From assembly GCA_903861185.1 (NCBI GenBank), contig CAIOTK010000498.1, positions 1 through 35,208 on the forward strand: a DNA stretch of 35,208 nucleotides. Direction: 5' to 3'. Of this stretch, positions 18,051-26,992 are shown in pieces. The position numbers were made by a program, and so were the translations under genes. The DNA is from an uncultured Opitutia bacterium (GTDB lineage: Bacteria; Verrucomicrobiota; Verrucomicrobiia; Opitutales; Opitutaceae). Numbering within the stretch: position 1 is the first letter of the stretch; each line of letters starts with the position of its first letter. The notes beneath the pieces are model-generated. The model was not told the DNA's origin. It made no database searches and worked only from the letters and a program-made list of their open reading frames with translations.

Positions 18051-20810
18051 ATGCCCCTGCCCCGCCTCGTTCGTACCCGTGTCGCCTGCGCCGCCCTGCT
18101 TCCGGCCGCGCTGTCCGCGCAGAGCGCGCCTCCGGCCGCTCCCACCGCCCCCGCCTCCACCGTCAAGCTAGAGGAATTCGTAGTGACCGGCGTGTTCAAC
18201 GCTACGGAGGCCAAGAAGGCCACGACCGCGATCACCGCCGTGGATATGGCCGTGATCGCCGACCAGGTGCCGATCAGCGCGGACGATATCCTGCTTAACG
18301 TCGCGGGGGTCTTCGTGAACTCGTCCCTCGGCGAGATCCGCGGGATGGTTTACTCGCGCGGCATTTCGGCTGACAGTAGCGACGGCGCGTCCGGCCAGTA
18401 CTATGTTTCCATGCAGGAGGACGGCCTGCCGCTGACGAACGTCAATTTCGGCAACTACAACGCGAGCTACTTCAACCGCCCCGATGGCACGTTGCAGCGG
18501 GTCGAGGCGGTCCGCGGGGGCAGCGCCTCGATCACTTCCTCCAATTCCCCGGGCGGCGCCTTCAACTACATCAGCCGCGTCGGCTCCTCCACGTTCGGGG
18601 GCGAGCTGCGCACCCGCTACGGCCTCGAGGGCCGGGGCGCTCCGCATTTCCGCGTCGAGGGCGTGGTCGGCGGCCCGCTCGGCCGCAAGGGGTGGAATTA
18701 CAGCTTTGGCGGTTTCTACCGCTACGCCGAGGGCCACCGCCCCCCGGACGGCTACCCAATGAACCACGGGTTCAACCTCCGCGGTAACCTCTACAAGGAC
18801 TACGGCCGCGGCTCAGTGAAAATCTACGGCAAGTACCTCGACGACCGGAACCACTGGTACGAGTACCTGCTCGCCCGGGACCCCCAGAACCCGAAGCAGT
18901 ACCCCGGCCTCAGCCGCTACAGCACCAACCTGTTCCCAAAGACAAAATTCCAGTATCCGCGCGAGTCCGACACGACCTTCGCCACCTTCGATTCCGCCGA
19001 CGCGGTCCGCTCCCGCCAGCGTTACGGCGGCGTCGAATGGAAACACGACTTCGGCGGTGGCTGGTCCGTGAACCACAACGTCAAAGCCAGCCGCAGCTGG
19101 GCCGACTGGAACTCCAGTTCGGGCGTCACACCGCGGTCTCTCGATTGGCCGAATTTCTTCAGCACGATGGGCATTCAGTTCAGCGGCGGCGGCTCGGCCC
19201 TCAACGGCCGCGTCCCACCCGGGCTGTACCAGTTCTACGACCGCAAGACCGGTTCCGTCGTCGGCGAGGTCACGTCCAACGGCTCCTACACCGTCAACGC
19301 CAACGCGATGGTCCAGGCCGGCCAGGTAGTGCGCTTCGCCAACCTGCCGAACCAACAGATTCTGCCTAACGCGCTCTGGACGAACAACGGCCGCGTCGCC
19401 AACGAGCATATGGATGAGCTAATGGAGCGGCTCTCCATCACCAAGAAGCTGGGGTCGATGTCCTTCACCTTCGGTGGCTACTTCGGCTATTCGGACATCT
19501 CCGACCGCCAGTCGAGCGGCGGCCGCACCGCCTCGCCGTTGACCGAGCAGCCCCAGCCGCTCGGCATCCGCTGGATCCCGGCCACCGCCGCCACCGCCCC
19601 CGCCGGCACCCCAGCCGCCACCCTCGCGGGCGTCGCCGGCTGGAACGGTCGGACCGTGCAACTGACGAACCCCGAAGGCTTCACCGCGCTGGGCGTGGGC
19701 TACGTGCGCGACGAGGCTATCGCCCGACAATTGGCCTATTTCTTCGGCCATAAGTGGGATCTCACCGATCGCTGGGGCGTCGACTGGGGCTTCCGCGGGG
19801 AGAAGTTCCGCGTCGTCGGCTTCAACCAAGCGGGAGTCCAGAACCCGCGCGGCAACTGGGACCCGACCTATGGCGGCGCCGACGGCGACCCGTACACGAT
19901 GTTCGACAACCGTTTCCAAGTGCCCAACGCGGCCGCGAAATGGTTCTTCGACAAGGACGTCCGCAGCTTCTCTTGGTCGGTCGCGACCAACTACGTGATC
20001 GATAACGAAAACTCGTTCTACGTCCGCTTTGCCGACGGCGAGAAAGCCCCCGATTACGGCTTCTTCCGGAACTACAATTCCGTCTTCCGCCTCAACAACC
20101 TGAAGCCGCGTCCGCAGACGGTCGAGCAATGGGAGGTCGGCTACCGCTGGAAGCGGAAGGACCTCACCTTGACCGTCACGCCCTTCTGGAGCCGCCTCGC
20201 CAACATCAATAACAACCCGCAGGCCACCGAGGCCGATGGCGCCACCCTGTATTACCCAGACCCGATCTACAACATGGTCACCTCCTACGGCATCGAGCTG
20301 GAGGGCGAATACCGCCTGACCGAACGCCTGCGCCTGCGCTCCGTCTTCACCACCCAGAAGTCCACCAACACCATCTGGAAGGTGTTCGTGGCCGGCGTGA
20401 ACGGACGCGACGATGACAGCTACCTCGATTTTTCGGGTAAGCCGGCCGACAACAATCCGGACTTCATCCTGAACACGACGCTGGATTACCGGACGCGCGA
20501 CTGGTTCGCGAACGTCTCCTGGCGCCATATGGGCGAGCGCGCCGGCAACATCGCCAACGTGATCACCCTGCCCCGTTTCAATCAATTCAACCTCACCGTC
20601 GGCTACACGATCTCGCGGACCCGCGCGGTGAACCTGAACATCAACAACGTCCTCGACAGCGAGGGCGTGATGACCTGGCGCGGTTGGGGCGTAAACCCCG
20701 GCGACCGCCAGAGCTACACCGCCCTCCCCGCCACCGGCCGCGACACGATGCTCCAGTACGTGCCCGTCCAGCCCCGCGCCTTCTTCCTTACCTACACCCA
20801 GAAATTCTGA
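18051..20810 (+). CDS. TonB-dependent receptor
   Basis: Signal-like N-terminus, TonB-box-like VKLEEFVVTG, plug domain (DILLNVAGVFV...VEAVRGGSASITSSNSPGGAFNYISR), C-terminal FFLTYTQKF. Confidence 0.94.
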   Translation: MPLPRLVRTRVACAALLPAALSAQSAPPAAPTAPASTVKLEEFVVTGVFNATEAKKATTAITAVDMAVIADQVPISADDILLNVAGVFVNSSLGEIRGMVYSRGISADSSDGASGQYYVSMQEDGLPLTNVNFGNYNASYFNRPDGTLQRVEAVRGGSASITSSNSPGGAFNYISRVGSSTFGGELRTRYGLEGRGAPHFRVEGVVGGPLGRKGWNYSFGGFYRYAEGHRPPDGYPMNHGFNLRGNLYKDYGRGSVKIYGKYLDDRNHWYEYLLARDPQNPKQYPGLSRYSTNLFPKTKFQYPRESDTTFATFDSADAVRSRQRYGGVEWKHDFGGGWSVNHNVKASRSWADWNSSSGVTPRSLDWPNFFSTMGIQFSGGGSALNGRVPPGLYQFYDRKTGSVVGEVTSNGSYTVNANAMVQAGQVVRFANLPNQQILPNALWTNNGRVANEHMDELMERLSITKKLGSMSFTFGGYFGYSDISDRQSSGGRTASPLTEQPQPLGIRWIPATAATAPAGTPAATLAGVAGWNGRTVQLTNPEGFTALGVGYVRDEAIARQLAYFFGHKWDLTDRWGVDWGFRGEKFRVVGFNQAGVQNPRGNWDPTYGGADGDPYTMFDNRFQVPNAAAKWFFDKDVRSFSWSVATNYVIDNENSFYVRFADGEKAPDYGFFRNYNSVFRLNNLKPRPQTVEQWEVGYRWKRKDLTLTVTPFWSRLANINNNPQATEADGATLYYPDPIYNMVTSYGIELEGEYRLTERLRLRSVFTTQKSTNTIWKVFVAGVNGRDDDSYLDFSGKPADNNPDFILNTTLDYRTRDWFANVSWRHMGERAGNIANVITLPRFNQFNLTVGYTISRTRAVNLNINNVLDSEGVMTWRGWGVNPGDRQSYTALPATGRDTMLQYVPVQPRAFFLTYTQKF

Positions 20811-20858
20811 CGTCACCGCGGCCCCGCCGCGATCGTCTCGACCCCTTCCTCCCCTTCC

Positions 20859-23567
20859 ATGCGCCTGCTGCCCGTCCTCCTCGCCCTGACCGCCGCCGCC
20901 CTGCCGGCCGCGGAGCAGAAGAAAGCCAATCCGATCCGCCCCAACCCGGCCGAGCTGCCGCCGCCGGCGGATCCTGCGGCGATCAACGTTCCGCCCGGGT
21001 TCAAGGTAGAGATGCTCTACAGTGTCCCGCGCACGGACCAAGGCTCGTGGGTCTCGCTGACCCCTGACCCCAAGGGCCGCCTCCTCGCGTCCGACCAATA
21101 CGGCGGCATCTACCGGATCACCCTCCCGCCCCTCGGCACCAGCACGGGCCTGCAGGTCGAGAAGCTGGACATCGACCTGAACCGGGTGGCCGTGGCCGCC
21201 CCGCCGACTGAGGAGCCGCGCAAGGGTAAGAATGAGAAGGCTAAGACCGAGAAGGCGGGGCCCGTCGAACGCCTGGAGGTGGGCGCCCACGGCCTGCTCC
21301 ACGCCTTCGGCAGCCTCTATGTGATGGTCAACGAGAACCGCGCCCGCGCCGGGCTCTGGCGCCTGCGCGACACCAACGGCGATGACCAATATGACGAGGT
21401 CAAGTACCTCCGCCCGCTCAAGGGCACCGGCGAGCACGGCACCCATTCGCTCGTCCTCTCCCCGGATGGCCAGACCATCACGGCGTCGTTCGGCAACTTT
21501 ACCGATCTGCCTGCCACGGTGGAGAAAACCCGCCCGACCGCCTGGGACGAAGATCACCTCCTGCCCCGGATGTGGGACGCCCGCGGCCACGCCCGCGGCC
21601 GGATGGCCCCCGGGTCGCACATCGTACGCTTCGATCCCGAAGGGAAGGTCTACGAGCTCTTCTCGATCGGCTTCCGCAACCAGTTCGACATCGCCTACGA
21701 TCAGAACGGGGAACTGTTTACCTTCGATTCCGATATGGAGTGGGACCAGGGCACCCCGTGGTATATGCCCACCCGCATCAACCACGCCGTAAGCGGCGGC
21801 GACTTCGGCTGGCGCAGCGGTGCCGGCCGCTGGCCCGAATATTACGCCGATAGCCTCGGCACCGTCGTCGATATCGGTCCGGGTAGCCCCACCGGCGTCG
21901 CCTTCGGCACCGGCGCGAAGTTCCCCGCCAAGTACCAGCGGGCCTTTTTCGCCGCCGACTGGACCTACGGCACGCTCTACGCGATCCACCTCAAGCCCGA
22001 GGGCGCCGGCTTCCGCGGCGAACGCACGGAGTTCATCACCGGTAAACCCCTCCCGCTCACCGACGTGATCATCCACCCCAGCGACGGTGCGATGTACTTC
22101 GCGGTCGGCGGCCGCCGCACCCAGTCCGCCCTCTACCGCGTGACCTACACCGGGACGGAGAGCACTGCCCCGGTCGGCGCTCTGCCGCCCACCCCGGAGG
22201 CCAAGGCGCGCCGGGCCCTCGAGGAATTCCACCGGGAAGGCGCCCCGGCCGCCGCAATCGACGCCGCCTGGCCGCACCTCGCCAGCCGCGACCGCAACCT
22301 GCGCTTCGCCGCCCGCGTCGCCCTCGAACGCCAGCCGTCCGCCCGCTGGTCCGAGCGCGCCCTCGCCGAACTCCAACCGCAGGCCCTGATCGAGGCGATG
22401 ATCGGCCTCGCCCGCACCGGCGACAAGGCGCTGCAGCCGCGGCTGATCGCGGCCCTCGGTCGACTCGACCTCCGCACCGTCGAGCCCAGCCTCCGCCTGC
22501 CGCTGCTGCGCGCGTGGCAACTGGTCTTTGCCCGGATGGGCAAACCCTCGGCCGAGGTCGGCGCGACCGTAGCCGCCAAGCTGGAGCCGCACTTCCCGCA
22601 CGCCGACCCCTTGGTCAACCGCGAGTTGCTGCCCTTGCTGGTGTTCCTCGACTCCCGCCAGGCAGTGGCCAAGGCGGTCCCGCTGCTCAGCGTCTCGGAG
22701 CCGGCGACCGTCACCGGCGAGGAGATCGGCGGCGCGGCCCTGATCGCCCGCAACGACCGCTATGCGGCCGCCGTCACCGGGGTGAAGGCGACCCGCCCGG
22801 ACCGTCAGCAGATCGCGCTCGCCTACACCCTGCGCCACGCCACCGCCGGCTGGACCCCGCGCCTGCGCACGGAGTTCTTCTCCTGGTTCCCGCGCACCGC
22901 CACTTGGAAGGGCGGCAACAGCTTCAGCGGCTTCATCCAGAACATCCGCACTGAGTCCCTCGCCAATGTTCCCGACAAGGCCGAGCGGGCCGCCCTCGAC
23001 ACGCTGTCGCAGCCGCCGCCGCCTTCCTTTGCCGCCCCCTCCGTGCTCCCCCAGGGCCCGGGGCGCCCCTACACCCTCGCCGAAGCCACCGGGCTGATGC
23101 CCGCCAAGCTCTCCGGTCGCGACTTCGCCCGCGGCAAGGCGATGTACACCGCCACCGCCTGCATCCTCTGCCACCGCTTCGGGGACGAGGGCGGCAGCGG
23201 CGTCGGCCCCGACCTCACCGGCGCCGGCGGCCGCTACTCGGTGCGCGACCTCCTCGAGAACATCCTCGAACCCTCCAAGGTCATCAGCGACCAGTTCGGC
23301 GCCGAGCAGATCGAGCGCCGCGGCGCCGACCCCTTGGTCGGCCGCGTCGTGGGCGAGGAGAACGGGGAACTGCTGGTGATGGCCAACCCCTTTATGCCCG
23401 ACGAAAAGGTGCGGGTGAAGGCGACCGACATCACCGCCCGCCGCCCCTATGGGACCTCGCTGATGCCCGCTGGCCTGATCAACAGCCTTAATCCCGAGGA
23501 GATCCAAGACCTGCTGGCTTACCTGCTGAGCGGCGGGAACCCGCAGGATCCGATGTTCAAGCGTTGA
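20859..23567 (+). CDS. PVC-type beta-propeller dehydrogenase-like / HEAT-like / cytochrome c protein
   Basis: Signal peptide MRLLPVLLALTAAALPA; N-terminal propeller (INVPPGFKVEMLYSVP, GFRNQFDIAYDQNGELFTFDSDMEWD); C-terminal heme site CILCH at 23160-23174 and GVGPDLTGAGGR. Confidence 0.92.
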   Translation: MRLLPVLLALTAAALPAAEQKKANPIRPNPAELPPPADPAAINVPPGFKVEMLYSVPRTDQGSWVSLTPDPKGRLLASDQYGGIYRITLPPLGTSTGLQVEKLDIDLNRVAVAAPPTEEPRKGKNEKAKTEKAGPVERLEVGAHGLLHAFGSLYVMVNENRARAGLWRLRDTNGDDQYDEVKYLRPLKGTGEHGTHSLVLSPDGQTITASFGNFTDLPATVEKTRPTAWDEDHLLPRMWDARGHARGRMAPGSHIVRFDPEGKVYELFSIGFRNQFDIAYDQNGELFTFDSDMEWDQGTPWYMPTRINHAVSGGDFGWRSGAGRWPEYYADSLGTVVDIGPGSPTGVAFGTGAKFPAKYQRAFFAADWTYGTLYAIHLKPEGAGFRGERTEFITGKPLPLTDVIIHPSDGAMYFAVGGRRTQSALYRVTYTGTESTAPVGALPPTPEAKARRALEEFHREGAPAAAIDAAWPHLASRDRNLRFAARVALERQPSARWSERALAELQPQALIEAMIGLARTGDKALQPRLIAALGRLDLRTVEPSLRLPLLRAWQLVFARMGKPSAEVGATVAAKLEPHFPHADPLVNRELLPLLVFLDSRQAVAKAVPLLSVSEPATVTGEEIGGAALIARNDRYAAAVTGVKATRPDRQQIALAYTLRHATAGWTPRLRTEFFSWFPRTATWKGGNSFSGFIQNIRTESLANVPDKAERAALDTLSQPPPPSFAAPSVLPQGPGRPYTLAEATGLMPAKLSGRDFARGKAMYTATACILCHRFGDEGGSGVGPDLTGAGGRYSVRDLLENILEPSKVISDQFGAEQIERRGADPLVGRVVGEENGELLVMANPFMPDEKVRVKATDITARRPYGTSLMPAGLINSLNPEEIQDLLAYLLSGGNPQDPMFKR

Positions 23568-23578
23568 GCCTCCTCACG

Positions 23579-23606
23579 GCCGCCCGCCCCTCCGGGGCGC
23601 GGCGGC
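23579..23606. terminator. Bidirectional hairpin between the cytochrome gene (+) and tRNA-Arg (-)
   Basis: GCCGCC CGCCCC TCC GGGGCG (C) GGCGGC: 12-bp stem with one bulge, ending exactly at the base before the tRNA CCA. Confidence 0.6.
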
Positions 23607-23681
23607 TGGTGCGAATGCCGGGAGTCGAACCCGGATCAATGGCTTCGGAGGCCACTACACTATCCATTGTGCTACATTCGC
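23607..23681 (-). tRNA. tRNA-Arg, anticodon CCG, CCA encoded
   Basis: Reverse complement folds as a cloverleaf: acceptor GCGAATG/CATTCGC, anticodon loop CTCCGAA, T-arm CGGGTTCGACTCCCG, 3' ACCA. Confidence 0.95.
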
Positions 23682-23698
23682 AGGGCCGAAGCTCGGCG

Positions 23699-23727
23699 AT
23701 GAAGCGCGGCGCGCCGCCCACCGTCAA
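23699..23727 (-). promoter_or_regulatory. Candidate sigma70-type promoter for tRNA-Arg
   Basis: Minus strand TTGACG, 17-nt spacer, CTTCAT, about 17 nt from the mature tRNA 5' end. Confidence 0.4.
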
Positions 23728-23807
23728 GCAACGAAACGGCCCGCCGCGCGGTTCCCTCTCAACTGCGTCGTTGCCTCGGCCGGCGCCGGCCCGCAGCCTC
23801 GCCCCCA

Positions 23808-25610
23808 ATGTCCGCCGAGTCTCCCGCCTCCGGGGCCCCCGCCGCACCCACCGACTTCATCCGCGACCTCGTCGCCGCTGACGTCGCGGCCGGCCGGCAC
23901 GCCCGGATCATCACCCGCTTTCCCCCGGAACCCAACGGCTACCTCCACATCGGCCACGCCAAGTCGATCTGCCTGAACTTTGGCATCGCCCGCGAACACA
24001 GCGGGGTCTGCCACCTGCGTTTCGACGATACCAACCCGGCCAAGGAGGACATCGAGTACGTCGAATCGATTTCCCGCGACGTGCAGTGGCTTATCGCCGG
24101 CTGGGCCGACCACTGCCTCGGCCTGAAGCCCCGCGGCGCCACCCCGGCCGCCACCCCCAGCTCCGGCGCACCCGACTACCATCTCACAGCCGCCCCCGCG
24201 GGCGCGGGTGAACGCGAGGCCTTCTTCGCCAGCGATTACTTCGACGCCCTCCACGCCTACGCCGTCGAACTGATCCGCCGCGGCAAGGCCTACGTCTGCG
24301 ACCTCTCCCCCGAGGAGACCGACGCCTACCGGGGCTCCCCCGACCAGCCCGGCCGCGACTCGCCCTACCGCGAACGCAGCGTGGCGGAAAACCTCGACCT
24401 CTTCGCCCGGATGCGCGCCGGAGAGTTTCCCAACGGCGCCCGCAGCCTCCGCGCCCGCATCGATATGGCGTCGCCCAACGTGTGGCTGCGCGACCCCCTG
24501 CTCTACCGGATCCGCCACACCGCCCACCACCACGCCGGCGACCGCTGGTGCATTTATCCGCTCTACGATTTCGCCCACTGCCTGAGCGATTACATCGAGG
24601 GCATCACGCACAGCATCTGCACCCTTGAGTTCGAGGTGCACCGCCCGCTCTACGATTGGATCCTCCAGAGCCTCGACCTACCCCGCCCCCTTCCGCACCA
24701 GTACGAGTTCGCTAAGCTGAACATCAGCTACTTTGTCTTCAGCAAACGCCGGCTGCTGCAGCTCGTGGAGGACAAGCTTGTCGCCGGCTGGGATGACCCC
24801 CGGATGCCCACGCTCTCCGGCGCCCGCCGCCGCGGCATCCCCGCCGCCGCCATCCGCCGCCTCGCCAACCTCGTCGGGGTTACGAAATACGACAGCCTCA
24901 CCGACATCGCCCTCTTCGAACACGCGATCCGCGAGGAGCTCAACCCGCTCGCCCTCCGGCGCCTCGCCGTCCTGCGCCCCCTGAAGATCGTCCTCACCAA
25001 CCTCGCCCCCGGTGAGGAAATCCCCTGCACCGCCACGAACAACCCGCAGGACCCGGAGCCCACGACCCGCCCCCTCGCTCTCACCCGCGAACTGTTCATC
25101 GAGGCCGAGGACTTCGCCGAGGTCCCGCCACCCAAGTTCTTCCGCCTCAAGCCCGGCGGCGAGGTCCGCCTCAAGTACGCCTGCATCATCAGCTGCCAAG
25201 AGGTGGTCAAGGACGCCGCCGGCCAGGTGACCGAGCTCCGCTGCACCGCCGACCTCACCACCCGTTCCGGCCACCCCAACGCCGACCGCAAGGTCAAGGG
25301 CACGCTCCACTGGGTCAGCGCCACCCACGGCGTGCCCACCGAAGTCCGCCTGTACGACCGGCTCTTCACCGTCCCCGAGCCCGCCGCCAGCGCGGACTTC
25401 CGGGAACACCTGAACCCACGTTCGCTCGAGACGATCACCGCGGTGGTCGAACCCGCCCTCGCCGCGGCCCAGCCCGGCGATTGCTTCCAATTCGAACGCC
25501 TCGGCTACTTCGTGTCTGACTCCCGCGACAGCGCCCCCGGGCGCCCCGTGTTCAACCGCACCGTCACCCTCAAGGATGCGTGGACGGCCAAGGGGCCGGC
25601 CCGCGCCTAA
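23808..25610 (+). CDS. glnS: Glutaminyl-tRNA synthetase
   Basis: RFPPEPNGYLHIGHAKSICLNFG, VFSKRRLLQLVEDKLVAGWDDPRMPTLSGARRRGIPAAAIR: GlnRS class I motifs. Confidence 0.96.
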   Translation: MSAESPASGAPAAPTDFIRDLVAADVAAGRHARIITRFPPEPNGYLHIGHAKSICLNFGIAREHSGVCHLRFDDTNPAKEDIEYVESISRDVQWLIAGWADHCLGLKPRGATPAATPSSGAPDYHLTAAPAGAGEREAFFASDYFDALHAYAVELIRRGKAYVCDLSPEETDAYRGSPDQPGRDSPYRERSVAENLDLFARMRAGEFPNGARSLRARIDMASPNVWLRDPLLYRIRHTAHHHAGDRWCIYPLYDFAHCLSDYIEGITHSICTLEFEVHRPLYDWILQSLDLPRPLPHQYEFAKLNISYFVFSKRRLLQLVEDKLVAGWDDPRMPTLSGARRRGIPAAAIRRLANLVGVTKYDSLTDIALFEHAIREELNPLALRRLAVLRPLKIVLTNLAPGEEIPCTATNNPQDPEPTTRPLALTRELFIEAEDFAEVPPPKFFRLKPGGEVRLKYACIISCQEVVKDAAGQVTELRCTADLTTRSGHPNADRKVKGTLHWVSATHGVPTEVRLYDRLFTVPEPAASADFREHLNPRSLETITAVVEPALAAAQPGDCFQFERLGYFVSDSRDSAPGRPVFNRTVTLKDAWTAKGPARA

Positions 25611-25626
25611 AACCCGCCTCCCCGCG

Positions 25627-26340
25627 ATGAACGTCGGTTTTCTCCTCTTCCCGAAGCTCACCCAGCTGGATCTCACGGGCCCCTACGAGGTGCTCGCCCG
25701 CGCCCCCGGCGCCAAGCTCCACCTAATCTGGAAGTACCCGGACCCGGTCGAGAGCGACCGCGGCCTCCAGCTCACGCCGACCACCACGTTCACCGATTGC
25801 CCGCAGCTGGACATCCTGTGCGTGCCCGGCGGACCGGGGCAGGTCGACCTGATGGACGATCAGGAGACCCTCGACTTCCTCCGCCGCCAGGCCGAGGGCG
25901 CCAAGTGGATCACCTCCGTCTGCACCGGCTCGCTGCTCCTCGGCGCCGCCGGGCTGCTGCAGGGCTACCGCGCCACCTCACACTGGGCCTCGCGCGACCA
26001 ACTCAGCCTATTCGGCGCGGTGCCGGAGGATTCCCGCGTGGTCCTCGACCGGAACCGGCTCACCGGCGCTGGGGTCACCGCCGGCCTCGATTTCGCCTTC
26101 CAACTGGTCGGGGCGGCCTGCGACGAGCGCACCGCCCAAGGGATCCAGCTGGCCTTGGAGTACGAGCCCCAGCCCCCCGCCTGGGCCGGCACCCCGCACC
26201 ACGCCCCGGCGGATGTGCTCGAGGAGGCCAAGCTGAAGATGGCCGCGTTTATGGAAAAGCGCCTCGCCGCCAGCAAACGCGCCGCCGCCCGCCTCACCCC
26301 TCCCGCCGAGGGCGCGGCCGCTGAACCCTGGCTCACCTGA
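25627..26340 (+). CDS. DJ-1/PfpI (GATase1-like, isonitrile hydratase-like) family protein
   Basis: FLLFPKLTQLDLTGPYEVLARAPG, LCVPGGPGQ, SVCTGSLLLGAAGLLQGYRATSHWA nucleophile-elbow Cys motif. Confidence 0.88.
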   Translation: MNVGFLLFPKLTQLDLTGPYEVLARAPGAKLHLIWKYPDPVESDRGLQLTPTTTFTDCPQLDILCVPGGPGQVDLMDDQETLDFLRRQAEGAKWITSVCTGSLLLGAAGLLQGYRATSHWASRDQLSLFGAVPEDSRVVLDRNRLTGAGVTAGLDFAFQLVGAACDERTAQGIQLALEYEPQPPAWAGTPHHAPADVLEEAKLKMAAFMEKRLAASKRAAARLTPPAEGAAAEPWLT

Positions 26341-26350
26341 GCGAACGGCA

Positions 26351-26953
26351 ATGCAGCAATCGATCGTCACCCTCGATATGGAGGGCGTCCTCACGCCCGA
26401 GATCTGGATCGCCGTGGCCGAAGCCACCGGTATCCCCGCCCTTCGCCGCACCACCCGCGACGAGCCGGACTACGACAAGCTAATGGGCGAACGCATCGCC
26501 ATCTTGGATCGCCACGGCATCACCTTGCCGCGCATCCAAGAGGTCATCGCCGGACTGCCCCTGCTGCCTGGAGCCGCCGACTTTCTCACGGCCCTCCGCG
26601 GCCAAACGCAGGTCATCATCCTCTCCGATACATTCGAGCAGTTCGCCCAGCCGTTCCTGCGTCAGATGGGCTGGCCCACGATCTGGTGCCACCGGCTAGT
26701 GGTGGAAAACGACCGCATCGCCGGCTACCGGCTGCGCCTCCCCGACCAGAAGCGCCGCGCCGTCGCCGCCCTCCAGTCGCTCAACTACCGGGTGATCGCC
26801 GCCGGGGATTCGTATAACGATACCACGATGCTCGGCCAAGCCGACCACGGGTTCCTCTTCCACGCTCCGGAGAACGTCGTGCGCGAGTTCCCCCGCTTCC
26901 CCGCGCTCAACACCTATCCGGACCTGCTCGCGCGGATCACGGCCTGCCTCTGA
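26351..26953 (+). CDS. thrH: Phosphoserine phosphatase / homoserine phosphotransferase ThrH (HAD family)
   Basis: LDMEGVLTPEIWIAVAEATGI, ILSDTFEQFAQPFLRQMGWPT, AAGDSYNDTTML motifs. Confidence 0.92.
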   Translation: MQQSIVTLDMEGVLTPEIWIAVAEATGIPALRRTTRDEPDYDKLMGERIAILDRHGITLPRIQEVIAGLPLLPGAADFLTALRGQTQVIILSDTFEQFAQPFLRQMGWPTIWCHRLVVENDRIAGYRLRLPDQKRRAVAALQSLNYRVIAAGDSYNDTTMLGQADHGFLFHAPENVVREFPRFPALNTYPDLLARITACL

Positions 26954-26992
26954 ACCAACGTTGGCCGGCGCCGCCCGCGGGGGCGCGCCGGA

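Noticed and set aside
19419-23507. 1362-aa minus-strand ORF antisense to the TBDR and cytochrome genes
   Set aside because: Exact antisense of two well-supported coding genes. The Gly/Ala/Val/Glu/Arg-rich composition is typical of high-GC shadow ORFs, with no recognisable domains.
26955-26991. CCAACGTTGG palindrome and CCGGCGC...GCGCCGG hairpin between convergent thrH and gltX
   Set aside because: May be a weak bidirectional terminator, but the stem is short, lacks a U-tract, and such GC palindromes are common by chance here.
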